DNA of 64,000 nucleotides, taken from the NCBI GenBank assembly GCA_003049465.1, contig PYSS01000065.1, forward strand, positions 7,230-71,229, given 5' to 3'. How positions within the stretch are numbered: position 1 is the stretch's first letter; every line of letters starts with the position of its first letter. The position numbers and the translations under genes were made by a program. Below are positions 23,439 through 34,571 of the stretch, one piece after another. The notes beneath the pieces are model-generated. The model was not told where the DNA came from. It made no database searches and saw only the letters and a program-made list of their open reading frames with translations. This DNA comes from Magnaporthiopsis rhizophila. Taxonomy: Eukaryota; Ascomycota; Sordariomycetes; Magnaporthales; Magnaporthaceae.

Positions 23439-24699
23439 CTAGGCTGGATGTCCTCTGCGTCTTGGTGGACTCTGCGTGGACGGCATTTGTTGCCTTTGTT
23501 TCTTCGCGGTGTCTTGGTCTTTTTTTTGGGAGAGCGACGACGAGAGATGTGACGATGAGGGAAAGGATAGGGGTGAGGGGAGATGATCAGGATGCTTGAT
23601 GCCGTGATTAGTATGAATGGTCAACATCAAAGGTCGGTCAGGTCAGGGAATGTCTTCAGCACAAGCCGCAATGCTCGAATCTCGCGAAGTTGATTGTCGC
23701 AATACTGTGCTCGCTAGACCAGAAAAGATCAGAGGCGGCTCGAATTCTGAACCGCACAATGGAAAAGGAGTGGCTTCATCCCGTCCTTCTGGGCTCATTT
23801 TCGCTAGTGTTTGTAAAGTTCATCTGAAGCACATTGAGCACACACGTAGACGAGAGGGCAACAAAGCAAAATCCGACCAAGATTGGATGGAACGCTGGCG
23901 GGATTCTCTTCCATTCTTAGGGGTCTGTGGGGCGGACAACCCCAGCCCTCGACCAAGCCAACGTGCAGTGGATCGTGACCTCGGCAAGACGATTCGTCAG
24001 ATCACGGTCATACAAAAGCGGTGGCCGTCGAGTAATGCACGTACCCTAATCCGACGACTAAATGAGATTCGAAGGATCGCAGATGGATGCGTACGGTAGC
24101 AAGAATACGACGCAAACAACCAATCTCAACCAATCTCAGCATCGCAATGACCAAGTCGCATCCCCTGAGGTTACCGTTCGTGGAGGCGAGCCGAGAGCCA
24201 AGCCGAGATCCACCAATGACATGCATAACCGTGGTGGTGGGCGGGCCCAGAATCAATGGAGGCTTGGCCGTTCAATACCACTTGCCTTCCCCGAGTGACG
24301 GCCGTCCAGCCATCTCAGTTTTTCTGTTTTCACAATTGTGAAAGCGGTTCGGTCTGTGATTCGCTCCATCTGCCCAACCACCAACCACCACGACAACAGG
24401 GGAGGCGTAAAGACTGGTTGATAAGTACCCACCGCCAAGAAACCAGCCTCCGCACGCTAAGCCTGCACTCCGAAACGGAACAGACCAAAAGATTGCGTCG
24501 CGGCACGCTAGGCTCGACTTGGTTGGTACTCACCAGCACACCACATGAAGTCAACACAACACGGAACGTCCAAATAAGCACCGTGCCCGTTGCGAGATCT
24601 TTGGAACTTCTCACGACTCGATAACTCCATTCTGTGACGCTATATCCGGAGAAAACCCTGTCTTGGGAGAGAGAGAGAGAGTCTCTGCCAACCGCCGCG
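23439..24699. other. Intergenic upstream of the acyl-CoA ligase
   Basis: No convincing gene. Frames at 23617-24099 and 24256-24624 show no domain and poor codon character. An AG dinucleotide run (about 24667-24681) lies just before the ligase start. Confidence 0.5.
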
Positions 24700-26689
24700 A
24701 TGGTGTTCTACCCGCCAGCCTGGGTGCCACAGCTGCCCTTTGGTAAGTGTCAGCGTAGATGCCCAACGTGGTCGACGCTGACTACTAACTGACTGGCCTC
24801 CCCTGACCAAAAAGACCCCCCGGACAGCATCAGCATCGAGGAGTTCATGGCCAACGAGCAGTATGGCCGCGTCCCCGCCTCCAAGGGCATGAACCCCTTC
24901 ACCTGCGGCCTGACGGGCAAGACGTACACCAGCGCCGAGGCGACGCGGCGGACCGACCACATCGCCCGCGCCCTGGGCAGGCGCATGGGCTGGAGCCCGC
25001 GCGAGGGCACCGCGTGGGACAAGGTCGTCGGCGTCTTCTCGGCCAACACGATCGACTACCTGTCCGTCCTGCACGCCGTCCACCGCCTCGACGGCATCGC
25101 CACCCCGGCCAACGCCGCCTACTCGGTCCCGGAGCTGGCCCACCAGCTGACGGCGTCGGGCGCCAAGGCGCTCGTCACGTGCGTGCCCCTGCTCCAGACT
25201 GCCCTCGCCGCCGCGGAGGCAGCAGGCATCGCGCGTGACCGCGTCTTTGTCATGTGGATGCCGGGCCCGCCGCAGCCTGCGAGCAGCCAGCCCCCCCTTG
25301 CCACGGTCGACGACCTGGTCGACGAGGGAAGCCGGCTGCCCGAGCTGGAGCGCGTGGTCTGGCCCAAGGGCCAGGGGGCGCGCCAGCCCGCGTTCCTGTG
25401 CTTCTCGAGCGGCACGTCGGGCCTGCCCAAGGCGGTCATGATCTCGCACCGCAACGTCATCGCGAACGTGATGCAGTTCACCGTCTACTGCAGCTACGGG
25501 GCCAACATGATCGGGCTGGGGCCGCAGGCGACGCTGGGCCTTTTGCCGTTCAGCCACATCTACGGCTTAGTCGTCATTGCGCACGCGGGAACGTACCGCG
25601 GGGACGGGATCATCACGCTGCCCAAGTTTGAGCTCGGCTCGTTCCTCGAGGCGATCCAGCGATTCAGGATCTCGCAGCTCTATGTCGTAGGTTTTGGCAT
25701 CTGACTCTCCCTTGGGTTACTTTCACTTGCCTGGTACGGTACTGACTGGCTATTCCTTTTCTCGCCAGGTCCCGCCAATCATTATTCAGCTCACCAGAAA
25801 CGCCGACAAGTGCAAAAAGTACGACCTGAGCTCTGTGCGTGGCGTCTTCTCGGGCGCCGCGCCCCTGGGCGAGGAGACGGTCGCAGATCTGAAGAGGATC
25901 TACCCCAACTGGCTAGTCACGCAGGGATACGGTGGGTGCCTACCTTGTTTACAGGCACATAAATACAAACTTTGAGATTTGCTGACGTCGCGAAAATTTT
26001 CCGCAAATACAGGCATGACCGAGACGGCGACGGTGGTCTGCAGCACCAGCGAGCACGACATCGTGACCCGGTCGTCGGGCTCGCTGTTGCCCATGACAAA
26101 AGCCAAGCTCCTGGACCAGGACGGCAAGGAGGTGACGGCGCTCGACACCCCGGGGGAGCTGTACGTGCAGTCCCCCTCGGTGACGCTGGGCTACCTCAAC
26201 AACGAAAAGGCGACGGCCGAGACGTTTGTGTACGACGTCGCCGACGGCAGCCGCTGGATCCGCACGGGCGACGAGGTGCTGGTGACGCTCTCCCCCCAGG
26301 GCCACGAGCACCTCGTCGTGCTGGACCGCATCAAGGAGCTCATCAAGGTCAAAGGCCACCAGGTGGCGCCGGCCGAGCTCGAGGCGCACCTGTTGACGCA
26401 CGCCTTCGTCGAGGACTGCAGCGTCATCCAGGTGCCCGACGACCGCGCCGGCGAGGTGCCCAAGGCGTTTGTCGTGCGGTCGGCCGCCGCGAAGGCCGAG
26501 GCGGACGAGGCGAAAGTGATCAGGGCGATCGAGAAGCACGTCGAGGACCACAAGGCGTCGTACAAGTGGCTCAAGGGCGGCGTCGAGTTTGTCGACGAGA
26601 TCCCCAAGAGCCCTAGTGGGAAGATTCTGCGTAGGCTGCTGCGGGACAGGGAGCGGGAGAAGAGGCGGGCGCAGGGTTCCAAGCTGTAG
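24700..26689 (+). CDS. Peroxisomal 4-coumarate-CoA-ligase-like acyl-CoA synthetase
   Basis: Four exons: 24700-24742, 24815-25686, 25769-25931 and 26013-26689, giving 584 residues. All three introns are 72-82 nt with consistent phases. Adenylate-forming enzyme motifs are in order: the P-loop CFSSGTSGLPKAVM (about residues 209-222), LPFSHIYG, GYGMTETATVV across the exon 3/4 join, the hinge RTGDE and LDRIKELIKVKGHQVAPAELE, and the catalytic Lys region PKSPSGKILRR near the end. The protein ends in SKL, a canonical PTS1, so import into peroxisomes is expected. The reaction is ATP-dependent acyl-adenylate then acyl-CoA formation. The acid (fatty, aromatic or a secondary-metabolite precursor) cannot be told from sequence. 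No biosynthetic cluster surrounds it. Confidence 0.92.
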
Positions 26690-26690
26690 T

Positions 26691-26729
26691 TTTTTTTTTT
26701 TTTTTTTTTCTCAGCTTTTTTTTTTTTTT
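26691..26729 (+). repeat. T-rich tract after the ligase stop
   Basis: T19 (26691-26709) and T14 (26716-26729) separated by CTCAGC, immediately after the TAG. Probably part of the 3' untranslated and polyadenylation region. Confidence 0.7.
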
Positions 26730-27497
26730 CTTTTTCTCTTTTGGTTTTGCGTATTTGATGTTTCCCCCCTCGTGAGCACGCCAGGTTCTGGATATAGATG
26801 CATATAAACCGCCAAGAGAAACAGTCACGTTTTGGATGCTGTCAGATGGGTAGGTAAATCCAGTTGCATTTCCGCCGGATTCACGACCGACCGGCCTGGA
26901 GATGCTTGATCCTGTTTAGGTATTTTGCGCCTTTAAAACCTGGGATGAGATGGGACGGGACGGCTAGGTCGAGCTGACAGACCCCGGCCCGTCGTTCTGT
27001 GGAGTGGAGCCCTCAAGCAAAGCGACCAAGGGGGCGGGCTAGGTAGAAGAAAGGCGTCGATGAAACACGCGAGCCCTGCAGAACCCCCAAACCCCCGCTG
27101 TCCGATATCCCAAACGTCACCCCTCTCTCCCGCGACGGTCCCAGATCCGATCGCTGACGCTGACAGCGGCCGGGCATCTTTTTCGCCAAGATGTTTTGGA
27201 GTCGCGGTCCAGGGTCTGTTTGGGGCCCCTGCACCCCCCATGTCTCGTCGCCTATTTTTTGTTTTAGGGTGGCTGATCGTCGATGAATGGTTGTGTTTAT
27301 CTATATTCAAGCTTAACCAACCCAAACAAAAAAAAACCTTTCGTTCTTTCTTTCTCTCTTTTCTCTTCTCTTTTGGCTACCACGCGGGACTGGATTCTCG
27401 CCGGGCTGTATTTTTATTTTGAAAATAGCTTCACTTCACTTCGCATAGCCTGGTTGCTTTCCTTTTTCACCTTCTTTTTTTCCTGTAACAGCGCAAA
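26730..27497. other. Intergenic, ligase to secreted hydrolase-like gene
   Basis: No gene. The last 200 bp are T/C-rich and look like the promoter and leader of the gene at 27498. Confidence 0.5.
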
Positions 27498-28692
27498 ATG
27501 TCCGTCCGCTCCTTCTCCTCCTTCCTCCTGCTCCTGGCCCTCGGCGTCCTCAGCGGCGGCGCCGAGGCGCAGAGGAGGCAGAGACAAGGCGGCGCGACCC
27601 GGCAGACGCCGCAGCAGCAGGCGGCGGCCGTCAAGCAGGGCGTCTCGACCGCGACCGACGGGTCCACGATCCTGGACATGACAGCCAAGATCAAGTATGT
27701 TTTCCCCTTCAACCGCCACCCGGCTAGGTGCATGCCAAGCTAACATCATATCCCCCCCCAGCGGCGCCGACATCCGCTTCAAGATCAGTGGCCCGGCCGA
27801 CCAGTTCACCACCGCTTCGGGCGTTCCCGGCGGCACGCAAGAAACCAACGCGCAGGGCACCATGGGGCTCAACGTGCTCCTGCACGGCGACGGCGGCCAG
27901 TCCTTCTTCGACTTCCCGAACCAGGCGGTGCAGGGCAACCTGATGGGCGTGGCCGTGCTCGCACCCTCGGAGAACCTGCTCTGGGGCATCCGGCAGGGCC
28001 CTCCGCTGGGCGACCAGCGGCCCGACGGCGTGGCCGACGCGCAGGCCGTCAACGACCTGGTGCAGCAGGTGCTCCCGCAGGTGGCCGCCTTCAACCGGTC
28101 CAACGTCTTTTTTACCGGCGTGTCGGGCGGCGCGCTCGTCATGTCCGGGTTCTTTGTGCCCGCGCACATGACCAACTTCAAGGGGACCGGCGTCCTGCTC
28201 GACTGCGGCGCGCTGCCGCCCCAGGTCGACTTCGTGGACGCGGACGCGGTCGTGACGTCGACAAAGATGCACTTCCAGAGCAGCCAGGACGAGCTGACGA
28301 GCCTCAAGCGCTCGATCCCGCAGAGCATCGCCGCGTACGAGCAGGTGGCCGCCAACGCCGGCCTGGACACGGCCCAGATCAACGCGCTGCAGACGGTCGA
28401 CGCGACCCCCAACGGCGGGCACTGCGCCTTCGACGGCAAGGGCTTCGTCAGCGGCATCCAGCTCGTGGCCAACAACTTTGAGAACATCATGCAGGGCGGC
28501 GACGGCGTCGTGCAGGGGATTGGCGCAAAGTCGGTGCTGCAGGGCGTCGTTGGCAACGAGAACCCGTTCGCTGCCGCCGGTGCAGGTGCTGGTCGTGGCA
28601 ACACCGCCGGTGCAGGTGCCAAGAGGACCGGCGGTGGAGGTGCTGCGAGGGCGGGAGCGCAGGCGAGGAACGGGGCGCAGAACAGGCAGTAG
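27498..28692 (+). CDS. Secreted alpha/beta-hydrolase-like protein
   Basis: Exons 27498-27694 and 27762-28692 give 375 residues. The 67-nt intron (GTATGT donor, GCTAACAT branch, CCAG acceptor) splits an Asn codon. Residues 1-26 form a signal peptide (FLLLLALGVLSGGAEA). The mature protein has an oxyanion-type LLHGDGG strand, a nucleophile elbow GVSGG with Ser187, and a GGHCAF motif with His286, consistent with a serine hydrolase of the esterase/depolymerase type. The tail is Gly/Ala/Arg-rich and low-complexity. Fungal relatives are often named 'cyclin-like F-box', a name nothing in the sequence supports. Substrate unknown. It converges on the glutamate decarboxylase gene with 143 bp between stop codons. 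Confidence 0.75.
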
Positions 28693-28835
28693 TAGAGAAG
28701 TTAGGAGCAGATGAACTTTTATACGTTTGGTTGTCAATCTCGCAGCGCAATGCTAGCCGGCTATCTGTTCTCAAGTTGGGCAAAACGTGTCGTCATCTTC
28801 GTCATCATCATCACCCTTTCTGCCCACCTGCCCAC

Positions 28836-30959
28836 TTAGCAAACAGACCTATGAATCCCCTCCGCCATCCTATTCTTCCCAGCCCCAGCCTTCTTCCTCT
28901 CCTTCCTCTCCTGCTTCGCCTTCTCCCGCTCCTCCGGCGTCTTCGCCTTGGCGGCGCGCGGCTGGTCGTGGTGGTTCCTGCCGCGCTTCAGGATCTCGAG
29001 GTCGACCTCGTCGTCGTCGATGAGGTGCTGCGTGACCTCGCAAATGTCCGACACGAGCCGGTCCAGCAGGTCGAGCGACATGCTCTCGCGCACCACGATG
29101 CGCAGGATCTCGGTCGCGTCCTCGGTCGGCGGGAGCGCGTAGTTGGGCACTATCCACTGCCGCGCCCGCAGCAGAAGCGAGACCGTCTCCTGGCGCACGT
29201 GCGGGAACTCGCGCGCGAACTCGTCCGACAGCCGGAACGACACCACCGGCAGGCCCGCCACGTAGTCGGCCGACGTCTCGTCTCCGTGCTTGGTGTTGTC
29301 CTTGTCCTTGTCTTTGCCGGGTGTCGGCTTGGCGATGACCGTCTTGACGCTCTGCGCCATGCTCTCGATGGTGTGCGCCGTCTTGCCGTCATCATACGGC
29401 AAGGGCTCGCCACCAACCGAGGGGGATGATTTGGAGGACGAGGATGATGGCTTCTGGGACTTGGAGTCCTTCTCGACAGCCCGATGAATGTCCGACACGC
29501 ACGTGTACCAGCCCGTGGCCTCGAGGCTCTTGGAGAGCAGGCGCGCGTTGGCCAGGCAGCTCTCCATGATGTTGCGGTAGCCGTCGAAGCCGAGGTGGAT
29601 CAGGTTGTAGTACTGAGTGATGATTTGAGCTCCCGGGCGCGAGAAGTTCAGGGTGAAGGACTGCTCGGTGCCTCCCAGGTAATGGAGCTCAAAGATGAGG
29701 TGCTGCGGGAGGTAGGACTCGTCGCGCCACACGATCCAGCCCACACCAGCCGTCACCAGCCCGTATTTGTGGCCTGCAGTGGTTAGCATCATTATTGCAT
29801 GCCGAGTGTGGGCAGGGAGACTACCTACCGGAAGCGTTGATCGATTTGACCCGGGGAAGACGAAAGTCCCTGCAACAACTCAGTCAGCGCGGCTTTCCAG
29901 CTAGGTAAAAGGGCAAAAGCCGCCTACCACTTGGGACCGCCAGCTCCAGCGTGCGTAAATGGGGCGATAAAAGCCCCACTGGCACCGTCGACATGGATCG
30001 GGATGTCGATGCCCGTCTCGGCCTGGTATTTGTCCAGCACCTTCGAGACCTCCTCGACGGGCTCGTAGTGGCCCGTGTAAGTGCTGCCCAGGATCACAAA
30101 CACGCCAATGGTGTTCTCGTCAATGTTCTCCCGCACCAGGTCCGGGTCCAGGCGGTAGTGGCTCTTCGCCGAGACGGGCAGGATGCGGGCCTCGACGTCA
30201 AAGTAGCGGGCAAACTTCTCGAGCGCGACCTGGGCGTTGGCGCCCATGAGGATGTTGGGACGGCTGGAATCCTTGCCCTCGGCCCGGCGCCGCTCCTGCC
30301 ACCGCCGCTTCATGGCCAGGCCGCCGAGCTGGATGGCCTCGGACGAGCCGGTGGTGGCGCTGCCGATCTGTTTGCTCGTGTCAGCCTGGGTCATGTGATA
30401 TACATTTCATACGTTACTTACCGCCTTCTCGCCGTCCTGCACTCCCCAGAGATGGGCCAGGATGCTGACGCAGCGCTGGTGGATGGCGATCATGGCAGGG
30501 TACTCGTCCGAGTCGGCGAGGTTCTTGGTCATGTTTTCGATCATGAGCAACTTGGCATTGTCCTCGACATATGTGCCGACGAAGCTGTGCCCGTCAGAGT
30601 TGGCTCATTGATACAGCGAGTACATATCTATCCAGTCTCGTACCTGGCAAGGTTCAGGTTGGGCTTGCCGTCCAGGTCAAGCTCGTCCTTGATCATGGCG
30701 TAGACCGTGTCGGACTCGGCGCCATGCTTGGGGATCTTGAACTTGGGCAGGCTGACCTGGCTGGAATAGCGCGACGTGTAGGGAGTCAGGTGGTTGACGG
30801 CGGCCTGGCTGCGCGGGTCGTCGTTGCCCTCCTGCTCCGAGAATGAGGCGCCGTGGAGGCGGCTGATGATGTCATCAGGGTCGACCTGAGTTGCATGTCA
30901 GCGAATTGAAGAGGGTAACTTGTGAGTAGAGTTGCGCTTACGTGGCGTGCCAAAGCCAT
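28836..30959 (-). CDS. Glutamate decarboxylase
   Basis: Six exons on the minus strand: 30942-30959, 30644-30885, 30422-30584, 29928-30367, 29829-29869 and 28836-29773, giving 613 residues. Introns are 54-59 nt with clean GT/AG sites and matching phases. Group II PLP-decarboxylase features are present: SFVGTYVEDNAKLLM, IGSATTGSSEAIQLGG (cofactor phosphate), HVDGASGAFIAPF (pyridine-N Asp) and NASGHKYG with Schiff-base Lys304. The product converts glutamate to GABA and CO2 in the cytosol, feeding the GABA shunt. An inserted Ser/Lys/Asp-rich stretch of about 65 residues interrupts the C-terminal domain, and the tail is basic (about 35 residues, many KE pairs). The first exon codes only six residues, placed by MALARH joining VDPDDIISRLHG. 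Confidence 0.94.
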
Positions 30960-31520
30960 GATTAGCAGCTGTCTGGGCGCTCAGCAGATACCAAAGTCTT
31001 GACAGAGAGAAGTGAGACTGGGATTTTGGTAACTCCTCAATCTGTCGATGATACTTGGCGTGTTGTTGAACCGCCGCTCAAGACGAGATTGAGCAAGACG
31101 AAGACGGAAGGAGAACAGTCACTTAAATATGGAGGTACTAGTCACAAATCAGGTCCGCGCTGATTGAGGGTGATTAATGTATGACGCCATCATATACAAA
31201 CCCGCGCGCATCTTTCCGTCTACGCTACGTAATGGTCCAAACGCGGGCAGCAAGCTCAGTGGACAGGACCTTGGCATTGACCTCCAAACATCGCGGGACG
31301 GTGCCTAGCTTAGTGTGTCGGCCGCGTAAGTTGCGGGAAAAGGAATAATGCCGGAGATGTTGGCCTAGGCGTTGTTATTCCCTTGGGTTGGGGCTTCCTT
31401 TTCACAGTGTCGACAGTACGGATACAGTGCAATCAATTCGTCTCCATCCCACTCACCTCACCCCAGCTTTACATCATAATAAATACCAGAAATCTCCACG
31501 ACAAACAAAAAGAACCCATC
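30960..31520. other. Glutamate decarboxylase promoter region
   Basis: The interval between the decarboxylase start and the stop of the beta-helix gene. No open frame is supported. It presumably contains the decarboxylase promoter and the 3' region of the beta-helix gene. Confidence 0.5.
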
Positions 31521-33372
31521 TTACATGTCCACCGCCACCGCTCTGCCACCGCCCGGCAAGTCAAACGTGCCAGCCATGCCCGAAATGATGGCATTATAAT
31601 ACAGCATGAACCCGCGGCTGTCGATGTTGGGCACATCGCCTCCAAGTCGGAGCCGTCTCACGTGCGCATCGCCCGTCATGGTCCACGACGACGTCGCCGT
31701 CAGGGAGATGTCGACCATGCTCCCTTCGCCGCTCTGTACCGCCGTGCCGACCCAGGTAGAGCCGTTCATCAGGCGCAGGTGGACCCAGCTGCCATCGCCC
31801 GCCGCCAGCACGTCGCCCTCGAGCATGGACTCCTCCGCTCTTATCACGTGAGGCTGGCGCTGCCGTTGCTGCGGACTGCGTGGCTCCTCGGTGAATCCGA
31901 CCATGTCCCGCGTCGGCACGGAGCCGCCGGCCCTGACGAACACGCGAGACGACCCGACGACCGCATCGTCGTCCAGAACAAGGCTGGACCGGGAGATGGT
32001 CACGCTCGCCCACGAGTTGCCAATCCAGATGCCTGCGACTGCCGTGTCCTTCATCCTGATTTCGGAGTCCTTGATGACCACTCTTGCGGGAGAGTGGAGT
32101 TGACCCTGCGCTAGGCCGACTACTTCCTTGGCCTTGGCCGAAGGCTGCGAGCCATTCGTCTTTGTTGTTGACGCGGCCGTAGATTTGGCCGTCGCCGCCC
32201 CCATGGTCGTGGATTTGGGCCTCGTCGTCGTCGTTGCGTTAGCCCAGATAGTAGCCGTGGCCGTGGTCGTAGCCTTCGCCTTGGTAGTGACATTCGCAAC
32301 AGGCATAGTACTGTTCACGGCGCTCGACATGTTGCTGAAAATCAGGACCGCGGCAAGCCGTCCCGCCGACCCGTCAACGCCGTCCAGGAACACTGTCGGC
32401 CCCTTGGCCTTGCTCCTGCCACCGCGCGTCGCATCCATGACCAGGAACGGCGCCTGCATCGCGTCGCAGACCAGGTTCCGGGCCTCGAGCACGCTACCGC
32501 TGCCTGAGTAGAGGCAGGGGCTCCCGAGGCCCGCGGTGCTGGCCGTCGACTCGCGGATGTCCAGGCTCGACCCCACGCCCCAGGTGGCGCCGATGGAGCT
32601 GCGCATACCGCCTGTCGCCATCGTCAGCCCGCTCACCTTGACGCCCGCCCCGGCTGCGGCGACGATGGCGTGGCCGACGGGGCCGGTGCTGGCCACCTGT
32701 CCCGACTGAGCAAGGACGTGTGTGCCGCTCCCGTACGCAAATATTCCGATGGCGCCGTTGTGGGACGTGACGTTGAGATCGTCCAAAAAGGCTTGCGTGC
32801 CGTTGGCCTAAATCGCTTGTTTAGCATTCCTCCCCACACATCCTTCGCTACGTCGGGGCTCAGGGGCTGGCCTACAATGTGCACGGCCGAGTTGAAGCCC
32901 CAGGCCTCGGCGTTATACACGTTGGTGCTGCGCCCGAGCTTGGACACGGCGATGTTCGTGTTGTTCCAGCGGGTGCCGTTTGTTACCGACACAGCGACTG
33001 TGTCGTCCTGGTCGACCTCGAAGCTGGTCTGGTCCATGGGGGTGTTTTTGTCGACCTTGACCGCCCACATGGCCTTTTTTATTGCAACAAAGGACATAAA
33101 GTTAGCTGACACGAGAACAGTTGCCTGTTTGAGGTAGGTGGTGGATGAATTCTTACCGGGAGCGGCTGGGGCTGGAGTCGGAACTTCTTTCTGTTCCATG
33201 CCACCGGCTCTGCGTTCTCGTTGGCCCAAGTCTCATCTGCGACCTCGGGGATGGCCGGCTCCGTCGTGGTCCGGCGGGCAATGGCCCTGACCGAAGCCTC
33301 TGGCGCAGCGGGTGATGGCGTGGCACCAAGCACTCTCGACAGGAGGAGATACTTTACCAGGCTGTCCATCAT
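31521..33372 (-). CDS. Beta-helix protein resembling autotransporter passengers
   Basis: Three exons on the minus strand, 33157-33372, 32876-33073 and 31521-32807, all joined in phase 0, give 566 residues. Intron 1 (83 nt) and intron 2 (68 nt) have CTAAC/CTAAAC branch points. The N-terminus MMDSLVKYLLLSRVLG is a short hydrophobic leader, possibly a signal sequence. The body shows repeating short strands of the right-handed beta-helix type (NGTQAFLDDLNVTSHNG; VKDSEIRMKDTAVAG-like turns). Near the end MNGSTWVGTAVQ, VDISLTATSSWTMTGDAHV and RLRLGG resemble pertactin/antigen-43-like passenger repeats of bacterial autotransporters. A Thr/Ala/Lys-rich linker (about residues 300-350) divides two helical parts. 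There is no C-terminal beta-barrel. Function unknown; an adhesin or wall-surface role is only a guess. Confidence 0.65.
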
Positions 33373-34571
33373 CTCTACGGCCAGGGACGATTTCAATAGA
33401 TGTCTTCGTGGTAATTATCAGGGGCAAGACATGCAGTCTTTTTTTTTTTTTTTTTTTTGACCCCATTGCAAGAGCCCCTCCTGAGTGACCGTACGTTTCC
33501 ACAACAGGGAATTTCTACTCTTTACATCTTACATATTCAACCTGGCGGAGTTAGATGACAATGTTATCGTTACGGGCTTGCGCAAAACCCTGGAACAGCC
33601 CACCTCCATGCTGAATGGCTGAACCATGATGGCAGGCCTTGGTGGAGGAGTTGAACAACTTTCACCGCGGTGTTCTCTGCTCCAGGGGCGCATAGTTCTG
33701 GCGTTTGCCTCGGAACGAGTTTGCATCAAATTCGGCGCCCTTAGGTCGAGCTTTGAAGCTTGATATGGCTCCGGGTTGAGCGACTGGGGTACCACTTCCG
33801 GGGCTGGCGATGCCTGCGTGGACGGTTCAGCCACCCCGCAACTCTCCGAGGTTATGACCATGGAAGTGGAAAAATATTTCCATGTCATCACGGGACAATT
33901 GAGTCCCTCGAAGGATGTCGCGTCGCGTAAAACTAGCGCGAGTGGAAATCTTGCGATTATCCGGCCATCACAGCTGCTGACGAAGGGGAAGGCAAAAGGT
34001 AGGCCGGCTCCCTCCGATGCAAGGCCCACAAACATGGTAGGCACTTGTCCAAGTATTCTCTCCCCACATCGACTGGGCGACGCGTGCAGATACGATGGAT
34101 GCGATGGGATTTGGGGCTGGGCGAGCTAGCACGGCCTAATCAGGGCCTGGCTCGTGGTATAAGGCCCAAATAGGAAAGGCCCACCCCAAGGTCTAGGCAG
34201 AACGCATATCTCGAGATCAAGCAAGGGGCTGAGCATTGTGACCAACACCAACAGCGGCCAGCCAGATCGGCAAGGCCACCCGTGGACCCGGCTAGTGCCA
34301 CGCGGCTCGCGACATAAAGCCCCAAAACGGTGATGTGTGGAGTAGCATGATCCCATCGGCCTCCTCGTTCGGATTTGTCGTATTCGAGGCTGCATGGCGA
34401 GCAGGGGAGGAAGATAGCGAATATATCAAAGATAAATAGCCTCTCGTACGCATCGTGTTTGATGTGTGATTGCTCCTGCAGCTCTCACCCGCCTGCAACC
34501 CTTTGAGCCAACCACATCTCGGGATTAGACACTTGCACATAATAGTTTTTTGTATATCTGTGTCCAGCACC
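33373..34571. other. Intergenic, beta-helix gene to FAD oxidoreductase
   Basis: Divergent interval of 1.2 kb with a T20 run at 33439-33458. A 171-codon minus frame at 33529-34044 shows no motif or splice support and was not called. Promoters for both flanking genes must lie here. Confidence 0.5.
33439..33458 (+). repeat. T20 homopolymer
   Basis: Run of 20 T upstream of the beta-helix gene start. Confidence 0.9.

Noticed and set aside
24640..28692. Secondary-metabolite cluster around the acyl-CoA ligase
   Set aside because: No PKS, NRPS, terpene cyclase, P450 or transporter is present; the FAD oxidoreductase is 8 kb away beyond unrelated genes.
33529..34044. 171-codon minus-strand frame
   Set aside because: No motif, no signal peptide, no splice extension; lies in a promoter interval between divergent genes.
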